Shown here: piece by piece, positions 44,181 through 52,675 of the stretch | Layout of the letters: each line of letters opens with the position of its first letter | Numbering within the stretch: the first letter of the stretch is position 1 | Source: Lachnospiraceae bacterium | GTDB taxonomy: Bacteria > Bacillota > Clostridia > Lachnospirales > Lachnospiraceae | Direction: 5' to 3' | Length of the DNA stretch: 64,000 bases | Assembly (NCBI GenBank): GCA_017624235.1 | Contig: JAGANL010000034.1 | Coordinates: forward strand, 41,218-105,217 | Position numbers and translations under genes: made by a program | The notes under the pieces: generated by a model | The model's input: the letters and a program-made list of their open reading frames with translations, nothing else | Databases searched by the model: none | Told to the model about the DNA's origin: nothing

Positions 44181-45309
44181 CCCCATCTCCCCTCTCACAG
44201 AAACGGTACAGTGTCCTGATCTGCACCATCCCATCTTCCATTCCTGCCACCTCTGCAATTTCCAGCACCTTCCGTGACTTATCCCGAACCCTTCCCAGAT
44301 GCACAATGATATCAATGGCAGAAACAATCTGCATTCGTACTGCTGCAAGAGGAATCTCCAGTCCCATCAGCACCATTGTCTCCATACGTGACAGCATATC
44401 TGCAGCACTGTTGGCATGTCCTGTAGACAAAGATCCGTCATGCCCCGTATTGAGAGCCTGTATCATATCAATAGCCTCTTCTCCTCTGATTTCTCCGACA
44501 ATCACTCTGTCCGGCCGCATCCGAAGAGATGCCTTTATGAGTTCCCGGATCGTAATGCTGCTTCCCTCCTTTAATACAGCATTTCTCGCCTCGAGCCTTA
44601 CCAGATTGGCTATGCCGTTTAACTGCAGCTCCGCACTGTCTTCTATCGTGATAATCCTCTCGTCCTTTGGAATATACCCTGACAGCGCATTTAAAAAGGT
44701 CGTCTTCCCGGAGCCTGTCCCTCCGCTGATAAAAATGTTGTATCTGGCTCTGACGAGATCCGCCAGCCAATCTGCCATTTCCCGTGATAAGGTTCCCATA
44801 CCAATCAAATCCTGCATCGTATAAGGCCTGTCGGGAAAACGTCTGACTGTCATAATCGGCCCGTTTAGCGCCACAGGCGGCAGCACGACATGAATCCGGG
44901 AACCGTTCTTCAATCTGGCATCCACAATGGGAGATGCCTCATTCACCGTCCGGTTACATTCCGCCACAATCTGCTGTATGACATCTTCCAGCTTTTCCCG
45001 GCTTTCAAAATGCTCTGCCAATGGAGACAGCCTTCCTTCCCGTTCGATAAAAATACAATCCGGTCCATTAATCATAATCTCCGTAACAGACTTGTCCTCC
45101 ATCAGCTCTTCCAGAATATCCAGTCTGCGCACGGCATGAAAAATCTCCTTTGCCAGCTTTTTCTTCCTGCCATAGTCAAGCTGCTTCTGTTTCCATACAA
45201 TCTGTACAATAACCTCCTGAACCTCTTCATCACTCCACTCCCGGGAACAGTCAAGCTGGCACAGCACTTCCTCCTGCAGCCGTTTTTTCCAGATTTCATA
45301 GTTCTCCAT
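44086..45309 (-). CDS. cpaF: CpaF/TadA secretion ATPase
   Basis: Hexameric ATPase that powers Tad pilus assembly. 407 residues with Walker A 'SGGTGSGKTTFLNAL', Asp box 'IITIEDSAELQL', Walker B 'RVIVGEIRGEEA' and His box 'GSLSTGHANS'. ATG at 45309 follows AAAGGA by 9 bases. Overlaps the CpaE-like gene by 14 bases. Confidence 0.96.
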   Translation of the reverse strand: MENYEIWKKRLQEEVLCQLDCSREWSDEEVQEVIVQIVWKQKQLDYGRKKKLAKEIFHAVRRLDILEELMEDKSVTEIMINGPDCIFIEREGRLSPLAEHFESREKLEDVIQQIVAECNRTVNEASPIVDARLKNGSRIHVVLPPVALNGPIMTVRRFPDRPYTMQDLIGMGTLSREMADWLADLVRARYNIFISGGTGSGKTTFLNALSGYIPKDERIITIEDSAELQLNGIANLVRLEARNAVLKEGSSITIRELIKASLRMRPDRVIVGEIRGEEAIDMIQALNTGHDGSLSTGHANSAADMLSRMETMVLMGLEIPLAAVRMQIVSAIDIIVHLGRVRDKSRKVLEIAEVAGMEDGMVQIRTLYRFCERGDGDEDRKQKKVCGEWVLENPLTHTAKLEAAGIL

Positions 45310-46309
45310 AGGCTTCATCCTTTAACAGGCTGCGCACATAATCAGCCAGCTTTGTAAACGGAAGCAGCTCTGCTTCCTGCGGCAGCTGCTCAATCCATGG
45401 CAGCCTGCATTTTCTGGTTTTATCCAGAACATCCCGATACTCTGAATGCTCCAGATCCTTTTCATACTCAGCCAGCTTTGTTTTGGCTGTATACTCATCT
45501 TCTATGATGGTATAAATGATATGACACATTCTGAGCAGTTCAAACAGCCCGCGTACATAATCTGACAGATCCAGAATAATATAATCGTACTGACATCTGT
45601 CTGTAAGCTGCAGCAAAAGCTCCTTCCACTCTTCCCCCGAAATCACCTGCAAATCTGCCGCTGAAAAAACCGGCGGTATATATTCCAGATCTCCAGTTTT
45701 GCGGACAATGCTCTCTACACGGTAGAGCAGCTTATTGCGGATCGTTTGGGCATAAAACACCAAATCCGTCAAATCAGGCCCCTTTTCGGTATAAAACCGT
45801 TCACTGAAACCCGAATACCCTTCCAGATTCAGATACAACACCCGATTCTGCCTTGCCAGCATCTGGCCTAACGTTAAGGCGAAGCTTGTCTGCATACATC
45901 GCTTGACCGGACTGTACAGTCCAATAATCCTTGTCCCTGTTTTGACAAGCGGCTGTACACTGCTCTCCGAAAGATAATCGCTGCAATAGCACATGACCTC
46001 CCTGACAATATGATCTGCGGGCTGGTATTTATCCACATTCCGATGCTCTGAATAGGTTACTTTTCCACTTTCATTCAGAATCATGATGTGTATATCCGGA
46101 AATTTCTCCAATTCCTGACGGTATGCCGTTTCCGATATTAGCAATAATTGTATTGCGTCCTTCTGTTCCCTACAGAATAAAAGCAGCCTGTCCACATCCG
46201 AAAAGGTTCGTACCTCAAATGGAAATCCCTGTCTCTCTGCCAGGTATTCCGCAAGCCGGTCTGCATAATCCGTCTCAAGATCACAGACCGCCAATATTTT
46301 TTTATTCAA
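45296..46309 (-). CDS. CpaE/TadZ-like protein
   Basis: 337 residues. N-terminal receiver-like domain (about 1-110) and a degenerate MinD/ParA-type ATPase domain without a clear Walker A ('GLYSPVKRCMQTSFALTLG'). Such proteins place the Tad machine. The TTG at 46309 follows GGAGGGG by 5 bases and is preferred to ATG 46327. Overlaps the prepilin peptidase by 4 bases. Confidence 0.82.
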   Translation of the reverse strand: MNKKILAVCDLETDYADRLAEYLAERQGFPFEVRTFSDVDRLLLFCREQKDAIQLLLISETAYRQELEKFPDIHIMILNESGKVTYSEHRNVDKYQPADHIVREVMCYCSDYLSESSVQPLVKTGTRIIGLYSPVKRCMQTSFALTLGQMLARQNRVLYLNLEGYSGFSERFYTEKGPDLTDLVFYAQTIRNKLLYRVESIVRKTGDLEYIPPVFSAADLQVISGEEWKELLLQLTDRCQYDYIILDLSDYVRGLFELLRMCHIIYTIIEDEYTAKTKLAEYEKDLEHSEYRDVLDKTRKCRLPWIEQLPQEAELLPFTKLADYVRSLLKDEAYGEL

Positions 46310-46725
46310 ATTATCCCCTCCAGCCATATAACCGTACTCAACATAATCGGAATTGACATATGCAGCTTTTCACTGCGCTTACCCCTTAAAATTTGGATCA
46401 TTGCATAGATTCCTCCTAACAAAACAGAGGCTGCAAGAATAGAAAAAGATGCGTGATAAGATAAGTAGCTCCCGACAACACTCAACAATTTAATATCTCC
46501 TGCGCCAATCCCCCTACATAAAAACACAGGAAACAATATCAATACCGGTACTATCATTCCAGCAATACTCTCTTTTACCCCCATATATCCATTACACAAA
46601 ATCTGTCGTATCAGTCCGGTAATCAATCCGGCTGCAATCCATACATTACTGATACGATAAGCATATAGATCCTCCCCAACTGCACATGCCAATATCAAAA
46701 TCAATAATAAAATGTGTTCTCCCAT
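46306..46725 (-). CDS. Prepilin peptidase (A24, GxGD)
   Basis: Membrane aspartyl protease that removes prepilin leaders. First Asp in 'VGEDLYAYRISN', second in 'GIGAGDIKLL'. 139 residues if started at ATG 46725, which abuts AAGGGAG; the start is uncertain. First gene of the Tad operon. Confidence 0.88.
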   Translation of the reverse strand: MGEHILLLILILACAVGEDLYAYRISNVWIAAGLITGLIRQILCNGYMGVKESIAGMIVPVLILFPVFLCRGIGAGDIKLLSVVGSYLSYHASFSILAASVLLGGIYAMIQILRGKRSEKLHMSIPIMLSTVIWLEGII

Positions 46726-46867
46726 CTCCCTTCTGATTTTTCCTGCTCTGGTACATTTGTTTTGATCAAAACTAGAATCCATAAATCGGTAATTTATGAA
46801 TCTGAAGACTAATAGATCTGAGATCAATCAATCTTAGAAGCTTCCCTCATCCCTGAGGTGTAAATGC

Positions 46868-46896
46868 AGTATAATATATTCATTTTGCTTTGTCTA
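46868..46896 (-). promoter_or_regulatory. Tad operon promoter
   Basis: TAGACA (46896-46891), 17-bp spacer, TATACT (46873-46868), minus strand. It leaves a leader of about 140 bases. Confidence 0.6.
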
Positions 46897-46932
46897 TACA
46901 ATTTTCAAAAAATTCCATTTTTCGTAAATTAT

Positions 46933-47202
46933 TTACAAAAAACGATAAATCTGAACACTGTAAAGTAAGAAAACCCCAGGAATTCCAAGTATTCCGGATG
47001 TCAAAACAGAGAATGGATTAACACCTACTTCCAGCGAAATATTCTGCTGCAGCAGAATGGAATTGATAAAGGAAATCGCTATCACTCCTGTCACGCCCCG
47101 CAATATAAAATTAATCAAAAACTCCATTTTTCTCCGAAAAGCCACAATGGAAAGCACAATGGCACACATGCCGATGATAATGAATACTCCCGTCTGCTGC
47201 AT
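46933..47202 (-). CDS. bofA: BofA-family protein
   Basis: 89-residue membrane protein similar to the inhibitor of pro-sigma-K processing ('LRGVTGVIAISFINSIL', 'GVNPFSVLTSGILGIPGVFLLY'). Suggests a sporulation-competent lineage. Start at 47202 follows AGAGGA. Next to a divergent DUF2508 (YaaL) gene, an association seen across Clostridia. Confidence 0.88.
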   Translation of the reverse strand: MQQTGVFIIIGMCAIVLSIVAFRRKMEFLINFILRGVTGVIAISFINSILLQQNISLEVGVNPFSVLTSGILGIPGVFLLYSVQIYRFL

Positions 47203-47361
47203 ATGTCCTCTTTTACATTTTTTACTAAATATATTATCCTGCAAAAAAAATATGACTGCCCAGAAAATGGCAGTCATGAATATTTTCCATAAAATGTGTC
47301 TATACTTATTTTAACAGGAAATTACTTCCTGCATAGAATGCTCCCGAAAGGACAGAAGGAC

Positions 47362-47706
47362 ATGAAAATCCATTTTAGTCAAAGCTCCCGAAAAAACTTT
47401 CCGTCTGAAAATGGAATGAGTGAGAACAGTATTTTTGAGGATATCGCAAAGACTCGCTTTGCATTGGAAACGGCCTATGCAGGATTTGACAACGCAACAG
47501 ATCCCGATCTGATCGATTGTTATATTTATGAGGTCAATTCCGTCATGAAACGCTATAAATATCTGCTCGATCAGGCTGCCAAAATGCAGGCGCTGCAGAC
47601 CGCTCCTACAGAAGCATTTCAGGCAGCGGAAAAAAGACCGCTGCCTGACATAGCTTCATACACGGAACCCTCTGTCCATCCCCTGGTCGGAAAGGTTCAC
47701 ATTTAA
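47362..47706 (+). CDS. DUF2508 (YaaL) family protein
   Basis: 114 residues with 'ALETAYAGFDNATDPDLIDCYIYEVN', shown in part as the DUF2508 signature DPDLIDCYIYE. ATG at 47362 follows GAAAGGA by 9 bases. Its last 51 bases overlap the end of fliS on the other strand. Function unknown. Confidence 0.82.
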   Translation: MKIHFSQSSRKNFPSENGMSENSIFEDIAKTRFALETAYAGFDNATDPDLIDCYIYEVNSVMKRYKYLLDQAAKMQALQTAPTEAFQAAEKRPLPDIASYTEPSVHPLVGKVHI

Positions 47707-48168
47707 GTCTGTTTTTCCATAAGTCAGCCCGGCATAAACTGTCTGGGTATTTTCCATCAAAGCCGGGGAGCCATCCTGCTCTGCAACTGTCTGAAAGGCT
47801 TCCCGGAGCTCTTTTATCATTCCCGGAATCGGCCGAATCCACGCTACTGCATCATTTCGCTCTGCACGGGCTAATTCTCTGTCCATATACCGGTACAGAG
47901 AAAACAGCTCCATAGACGGCGTAAAATGAAAATCCAGAGATTCCGACAGCTCTCTGATACAGCCTCTGGCATGACGGAGCGCAAAATGAAATCCCTCATG
48001 CTTCTCTTTACATAACGGCTCTTCTCCACAGCTTTCCGCTGTCTGTATGGCATCCTCTACATAATCCAAAAGCATATCGTATAAAATGACGATCAGGCCG
48101 GTCCGGTTGGCCCCCGATATCCTTAGCGTGTACTGCTTCTTTTTCTCGTCTGTCATGATAGCATCCAT
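47656..48168 (-). CDS. fliS: FliS-like flagellin chaperone
   Basis: About 170 residues. Binds flagellin in the cytoplasm to stop early polymerisation. The helical core 'LIVILYDMLLDYVEDA' and tail 'YAGLTYGKTDLN...RGFRV' match Lachnospiraceae FliS-type proteins. Start 48168 or 48156. Directly downstream of flagellin. Confidence 0.83.
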   Translation of the reverse strand: MDAIMTDEKKKQYTLRISGANRTGLIVILYDMLLDYVEDAIQTAESCGEEPLCKEKHEGFHFALRHARGCIRELSESLDFHFTPSMELFSLYRYMDRELARAERNDAVAWIRPIPGMIKELREAFQTVAEQDGSPALMENTQTVYAGLTYGKTDLNVNLSDQGMDRGFRV

Positions 48169-48236
48169 GCCCCTTCTCAACACTTGCAGCTCAGGTCTGC
48201 AGGCTTAAATCTATGTGTGAAAATTTTTCATATTTT

Positions 48237-49388
48237 CTACTGCAAAAGCTGGAGTACCTGAGCCGGCCTTTCGTTGGCCTGGGAAAGCATGGATGTACCT
48301 GCCTGAGTCAATACCTGATATTTCGTGTACTCCGTCATTTCCTTTGCCATGTCCGTATCCATAATGCGGGAGTAGGCAGCCGTCATGTTTTCTTCCGTTA
48401 CATCCAGGCTTGCTACGGTGTGCTCCAGACGATTCTGGTAAGCGCCAAGGCGGCTTCGGATGGCGGAAATATGGCTGATAGCGCCCGATGCACTGTCAAT
48501 TGCCGCCTGACAGCCTTCTGCTGTCGTGTAATCCAGCTCATCCAGTCCCAGTGTCTTTAAGGAGACGGTCGGAATGCGGATCGGAAGCTCCTGTCCCTCG
48601 TTGGTGCCAATCTGCATATTCATAGCACCCATACCGGTAACATCGATATAGATATCTGAGAAGGAAGTTTTGGTTGGATCTGTGAGCTGAATCTGCATTT
48701 CAAAACTGCCATTGCCACTTAACGTAATGATATCTCTGTCCACGGTAACCTTCAAATCGGCTGCATCCGGAAACTTTCTCGGTGTCTTATTTTCATTTCC
48801 TGTCACACTGGTATCTACAGTCCCCACCTTCACCACCGTTTGGTCTGTCAGATTTCCTTCTCCATCGTAATCCGGAATGATTTCTTCAATAAAATAATCC
48901 CCCACCATCACGTCATCCGAATAGGAGAACACCTTCACATTCGTATCGCTCGTATACCCTTTTAAGTCGAAGGATCCGTTCAACAGGGAATTGCCGTTAA
49001 ATTCCGTCTGCTCCGCAATACGGGTAATCTCATTCTCAAGCTGGTCGATTTCAGCCTGAATGGTTTCACGGTCTTCCTCGGTAATCGTACCATTGGCACC
49101 CTTGATTGCAAGCTCGTTCATTCTCTGTACCATATCCTGAATTTCTGCAAGTGCCCCCTCTGCCGTCTCTACCACAGAGATACCGTCGTTAGCGCTGTCA
49201 CTGGCTGTACCGAGTCCTCGAATCTGTGCCTTCATCTTACGGGAAATCGCCATTCCGGCCGGATTGTCCTTGGAATGATTGATCTTATAGCCCGAGGAAA
49301 GCTTTTCGATGGAAACCGAAAGATGCTTATCACTGTTGGAAAGTGCATTGTTTGCAATGATTGCGGATGAATTATAATGTATTTTCAT
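48237..49388 (-). CDS. fliC: Flagellin
   Basis: Filament subunit of 383 residues. N-terminal D0/D1 ('LSSGYKINHSKDNPAGMAIS', 'QDMVQRMNELAIKGANGT') and C-terminal D1/D0 ('IDSASGAISHISAIRSRLG', 'AGTSMLSQANERPAQVLQLL') are intact; the middle (about 150-270) is variable. The N-terminal D1 segment keeps the QRMNELA-type TLR5 contact region. Six bases after the DUF6240 gene; GAGGG precedes the ATG. Confidence 0.98.
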   Translation of the reverse strand: MKIHYNSSAIIANNALSNSDKHLSVSIEKLSSGYKINHSKDNPAGMAISRKMKAQIRGLGTASDSANDGISVVETAEGALAEIQDMVQRMNELAIKGANGTITEEDRETIQAEIDQLENEITRIAEQTEFNGNSLLNGSFDLKGYTSDTNVKVFSYSDDVMVGDYFIEEIIPDYDGEGNLTDQTVVKVGTVDTSVTGNENKTPRKFPDAADLKVTVDRDIITLSGNGSFEMQIQLTDPTKTSFSDIYIDVTGMGAMNMQIGTNEGQELPIRIPTVSLKTLGLDELDYTTAEGCQAAIDSASGAISHISAIRSRLGAYQNRLEHTVASLDVTEENMTAAYSRIMDTDMAKEMTEYTKYQVLTQAGTSMLSQANERPAQVLQLLQ

Positions 49389-49394
49389 GTTATT

Positions 49395-52300
49395 TTACCC
49401 TCTTTCTGCATTTCTGACTGCTGTCAGGAACAGCTTAGCCGTTTGATAAAGCGTCTTAGACGCTGTAGTCTCCTGCTGATCCGGCTTTTGTACGCCCCGG
49501 ACACCCGGTTTCTGTACCAATCCTTCCGGCCGCTCAAAACGTTCCAGACGAACCGGACCGCCGCTTATGACCTGAATCCGGTTCACACCCATTCCATTCT
49601 GCTGCAAGAGCTCCTGCATCTGCCTTTGAACCCCTGAAAAGTACTCTGCCGCTTCCTCCCTCTCACAGGCAATATAACCGGTCACCTCCGGTATTCCATC
49701 CGATTCTTTAACGGAAAACACTCCTGCCGTACTGCCAAACCTCTCTGTCTGACAGGTGATAGAAACCTTACCGCTCTCTTCACCGGCTGCCTGATCTGCG
49801 GAACGGATTTTCAGATGGATGGAGGTCGTTTCTCCTCCTATGGAAACCGGTATTTCGTAATTTTCCTCTTTTGCCATATTGCTGCAGAAGGAAATCTGCT
49901 TATAAAGAAACATCATCTGCCGCACATCCGTATACGTATCCGCTGCTTCCATCTCCCTGCCTAATATTTCTTTTGCCTCTTCCGCAAGTTCTGTATACGC
50001 TTCCCCTGCTTCTTCTCTGGAATCAAAACGATCCGTCAGCTTGTCAGCCTTTTCCTCTAATGCTTTTTTCTGTCCGTTTTCTCTGCCCTTCTGATAAACG
50101 GCCCTCCAGGCGCTTCCCCTCTCATACAGATATGCCTGCGACGCGGCCAGATTATCCGGCGTTACAGGCTGTCCGTATTCTAACAAAGTCTCCAATACGC
50201 CTTCCTGTACTTTTGCTGCCTGCCTGCACTCTTCTGCCTGTTCATGAACCCATTCCAGTTCTATATCAGCCTGTTCTGCTGTAGTCTGTGACCCAAAACT
50301 GCTTAATCTGTCCATTTTCGCAAGTGCGCTCCGAACCTGTTCAGCAGCCTGCTCTAATGTCATATCCTGGGTAATTTCTGTCTGCTGTAGCAGCTCTGGT
50401 GAAAGCTTCTCGTAAATCTCTTCAAGCAGCTGGTCTGCATAGGTATAAGCTGCCTGAATCTGGCTGGTAATGTCTGCTTCCTGACTCTTCCCTACTTCCA
50501 GACCGCCGAAGGAATCATCAATCTGATAATCCATAGCCCCTTTTTTCCGGCTACGGACTGCCGAAAGGAGATTTTGAAAGGTCAGCTCCGCTCCCTGATT
50601 GACCAGAGCTCCAATGGCAGCGCCATCATTTTTCTCCAAAGTACGTATCATACGATAGATACCGATAAAAGAAGTCCTCTCTTCCTCACTGATTTTTCCG
50701 TTTTTTTCCATCTTATACAAAAATTTACTGTATTTTTCCGCATCCTGCTCCGGTGTATGCTGCTGTCCGTCAAAATATTCAGACAGCTCCTCCATCGTTG
50801 CCGACAGCGGATTTTCTCCATCCCTTATCATCTGCAGGACATTTCCCGGTGTCATCTTCTCAAGCGTTCTCTGCAAAGAGGTATCTGCCGATTTTACCAG
50901 CTCTATATTTTCTCTGGAAATATCCATGCTGTTATAACCCAAAATCCTGACCGCTCTGCGGTTATCTTCGGTTGTTTCCAGATTAAAATCCCTTAAAATA
51001 TCATCCACATTACGGAAAGCCTTTTCTATCGAATCTCCCAGATCCGCACGAGGCGCTGTCATCAGTGTTTCATAGCTGCTTCCGGCCTTTTCATAGGATG
51101 CCTGCATCTGCTTTGCCTGCACTTCAAGCTCGGAGATCGTAGCGCTTCCGTAATTTGCAGCAATCCGTCCAACTACCGCAGCAGGAGCACTCTGCAAATA
51201 AGAAACTGCATCCATCGTTCGGTGGTACAGATTTCCCATGCTTTCCGCCTTCGTCCCGTCCGGCTCTGCAAACAATCTGCTCTGATAGGACTGCTCTGCC
51301 TGTTTTAGAGCTTCTACCAGCTCCTCCATTGGTGCTGTATCAATCGAAAAGCCGCTTTTTAAGAGCATTCGGTTTGCTTCCACCGTCATACGGAGACGTA
51401 CCTCTTCCAGCTGTCTTCTGGCATGCAGATTTTCCAGTACCTGACCGGATATCTCCCCGTCTTCATTCAGCCTGTACTGCGCTGCAATCAGATTTTTCAA
51501 AGTCAGCCGTCTGCCCTCTGCTGCTGCCAGATCTGCCGCTTCTCCTGTCAGACTGTTTACCTCATCCCAAATACGGGCGGCCGCCTGCGCGATACTCTCT
51601 GTCGTACCCGGTACGGCATCTCCGGCTTTCCTTCCATCTGCCAGTGCAATGGTTGCTGCCTGTACCATCTGCTCTGCAGTGGGTGGAACAGGCGTTTCCT
51701 GAATGCGGTGCATTCTGCTTAAATTTTCGGCTGTCAGCTCTGCACCCTTTTCAAGCAGCCACTTTGCTTCCTCCATCACCTGCGCATCGTCCGGCTCAAA
51801 GCCTGCTTCTTCCATCACCCTTTGTATCTGGAAGGTCAACTGCTGCCAGTCAAACACATCTGCCTTTTTCGCCAGGTAACCTCCTGCACCGGCATCATAA
51901 TAGCCTCTTCCCTGCCGGCTTCCGTCAAAAGCTCCGCTGTGTTCTGCCAGATACAGATGATCCACCGTTGGCTCCAACCCATTCTCTATCAGGTATTTGA
52001 TCGTACCATCCGATGGCTCTGTCAATTGTGTCCCTTCGGCCATGGCAGAGAGCACTGCTTCTACATTTTCTTCTGTAACCGGCACATTCTGCATATGGAA
52101 CTGTTCCAGAATCTCCTCTGCCAGTCCCTGATCTCCCGTAATCTGAATCAGCGTATCCCGGTCCAGCGTATCCGTATAACCCGTCACTTCCACACCGGAC
52201 TGCGCCATTACGGCCTTTATCTGATCGACAATGGTAACCACCGTTTCTATCTCCGTGCTTCCCGGATGAAAGCCCTCCTCCTGAAGCCTTGCAAAATCTT

Positions 52301-52553
52301 CGTCAGACATAGAATTAGACATTACTGCCATATAGTTACGCTGCCAGGTCAAATCCTGCGTGCCTGCTTCCTGCATTACATCTTCTGCGGTCTTTCCGTG
52401 ACCCGTATAAGCATTGTTATCCATAACTGTGCCAGAAATGTCTACTGTATATACGCTGCCTGCCTTTTTCGTCTGCTCTGCAGCGTTTCCATATGCGGTT
52501 ACTGCCCTGTCTATTTTTTGATTACTACTCACTTTGTCAAAATAAATATTCAT
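49395..52553 (-). CDS. DUF6240 protein with FliK-like C-terminal domain
   Basis: 1052 residues, mostly helical, no signal peptide. The body matches the DUF6240 type seen next to flagellin genes in Lachnospiraceae. The C-terminal ~110 residues ('EIPVSIGGETTSIHLKI' to 'GVNRIQVISG') resemble the hook-length control (Flg_hook) fold. A flagellar role is likely; the mechanism is unknown. Start 52553 follows GGGAGA by 7 bases. Confidence 0.8.
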   Translation of the reverse strand: MNIYFDKVSSNQKIDRAVTAYGNAAEQTKKAGSVYTVDISGTVMDNNAYTGHGKTAEDVMQEAGTQDLTWQRNYMAVMSNSMSDEDFARLQEEGFHPGSTEIETVVTIVDQIKAVMAQSGVEVTGYTDTLDRDTLIQITGDQGLAEEILEQFHMQNVPVTEENVEAVLSAMAEGTQLTEPSDGTIKYLIENGLEPTVDHLYLAEHSGAFDGSRQGRGYYDAGAGGYLAKKADVFDWQQLTFQIQRVMEEAGFEPDDAQVMEEAKWLLEKGAELTAENLSRMHRIQETPVPPTAEQMVQAATIALADGRKAGDAVPGTTESIAQAAARIWDEVNSLTGEAADLAAAEGRRLTLKNLIAAQYRLNEDGEISGQVLENLHARRQLEEVRLRMTVEANRMLLKSGFSIDTAPMEELVEALKQAEQSYQSRLFAEPDGTKAESMGNLYHRTMDAVSYLQSAPAAVVGRIAANYGSATISELEVQAKQMQASYEKAGSSYETLMTAPRADLGDSIEKAFRNVDDILRDFNLETTEDNRRAVRILGYNSMDISRENIELVKSADTSLQRTLEKMTPGNVLQMIRDGENPLSATMEELSEYFDGQQHTPEQDAEKYSKFLYKMEKNGKISEEERTSFIGIYRMIRTLEKNDGAAIGALVNQGAELTFQNLLSAVRSRKKGAMDYQIDDSFGGLEVGKSQEADITSQIQAAYTYADQLLEEIYEKLSPELLQQTEITQDMTLEQAAEQVRSALAKMDRLSSFGSQTTAEQADIELEWVHEQAEECRQAAKVQEGVLETLLEYGQPVTPDNLAASQAYLYERGSAWRAVYQKGRENGQKKALEEKADKLTDRFDSREEAGEAYTELAEEAKEILGREMEAADTYTDVRQMMFLYKQISFCSNMAKEENYEIPVSIGGETTSIHLKIRSADQAAGEESGKVSITCQTERFGSTAGVFSVKESDGIPEVTGYIACEREEAAEYFSGVQRQMQELLQQNGMGVNRIQVISGGPVRLERFERPEGLVQKPGVRGVQKPDQQETTASKTLYQTAKLFLTAVRNAERG

Positions 52554-52586
52554 GGCAATTTCTCCCGTATCCATTGCGCACTGCGC

Positions 52587-52623
52587 AAAAAAAGGATAAG
52601 CACACTTTACTGCACTTATCCTT
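52587..52623 (-). terminator. Terminator of glgB
   Basis: Minus strand AAGGATAAG pairs with CTTATCCTT around a 14-base loop, then a T run. Confidence 0.82.
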
Positions 52624-52675
52624 TATTTCGTCATTTTTATGCTATTCCTTAACCCTGTTTCATCAATCCGGACAG

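Noticed and set aside
46757-46827. Longer N-terminus for the prepilin peptidase
   Set aside because: Polar extra residues with no ribosome site; A24 peptidases of this type start with the first membrane segment.
51155-52000. 281-codon plus-strand frame, Pro/Leu-rich
   Set aside because: Antisense shadow of the DUF6240 gene, which has clear coding features.
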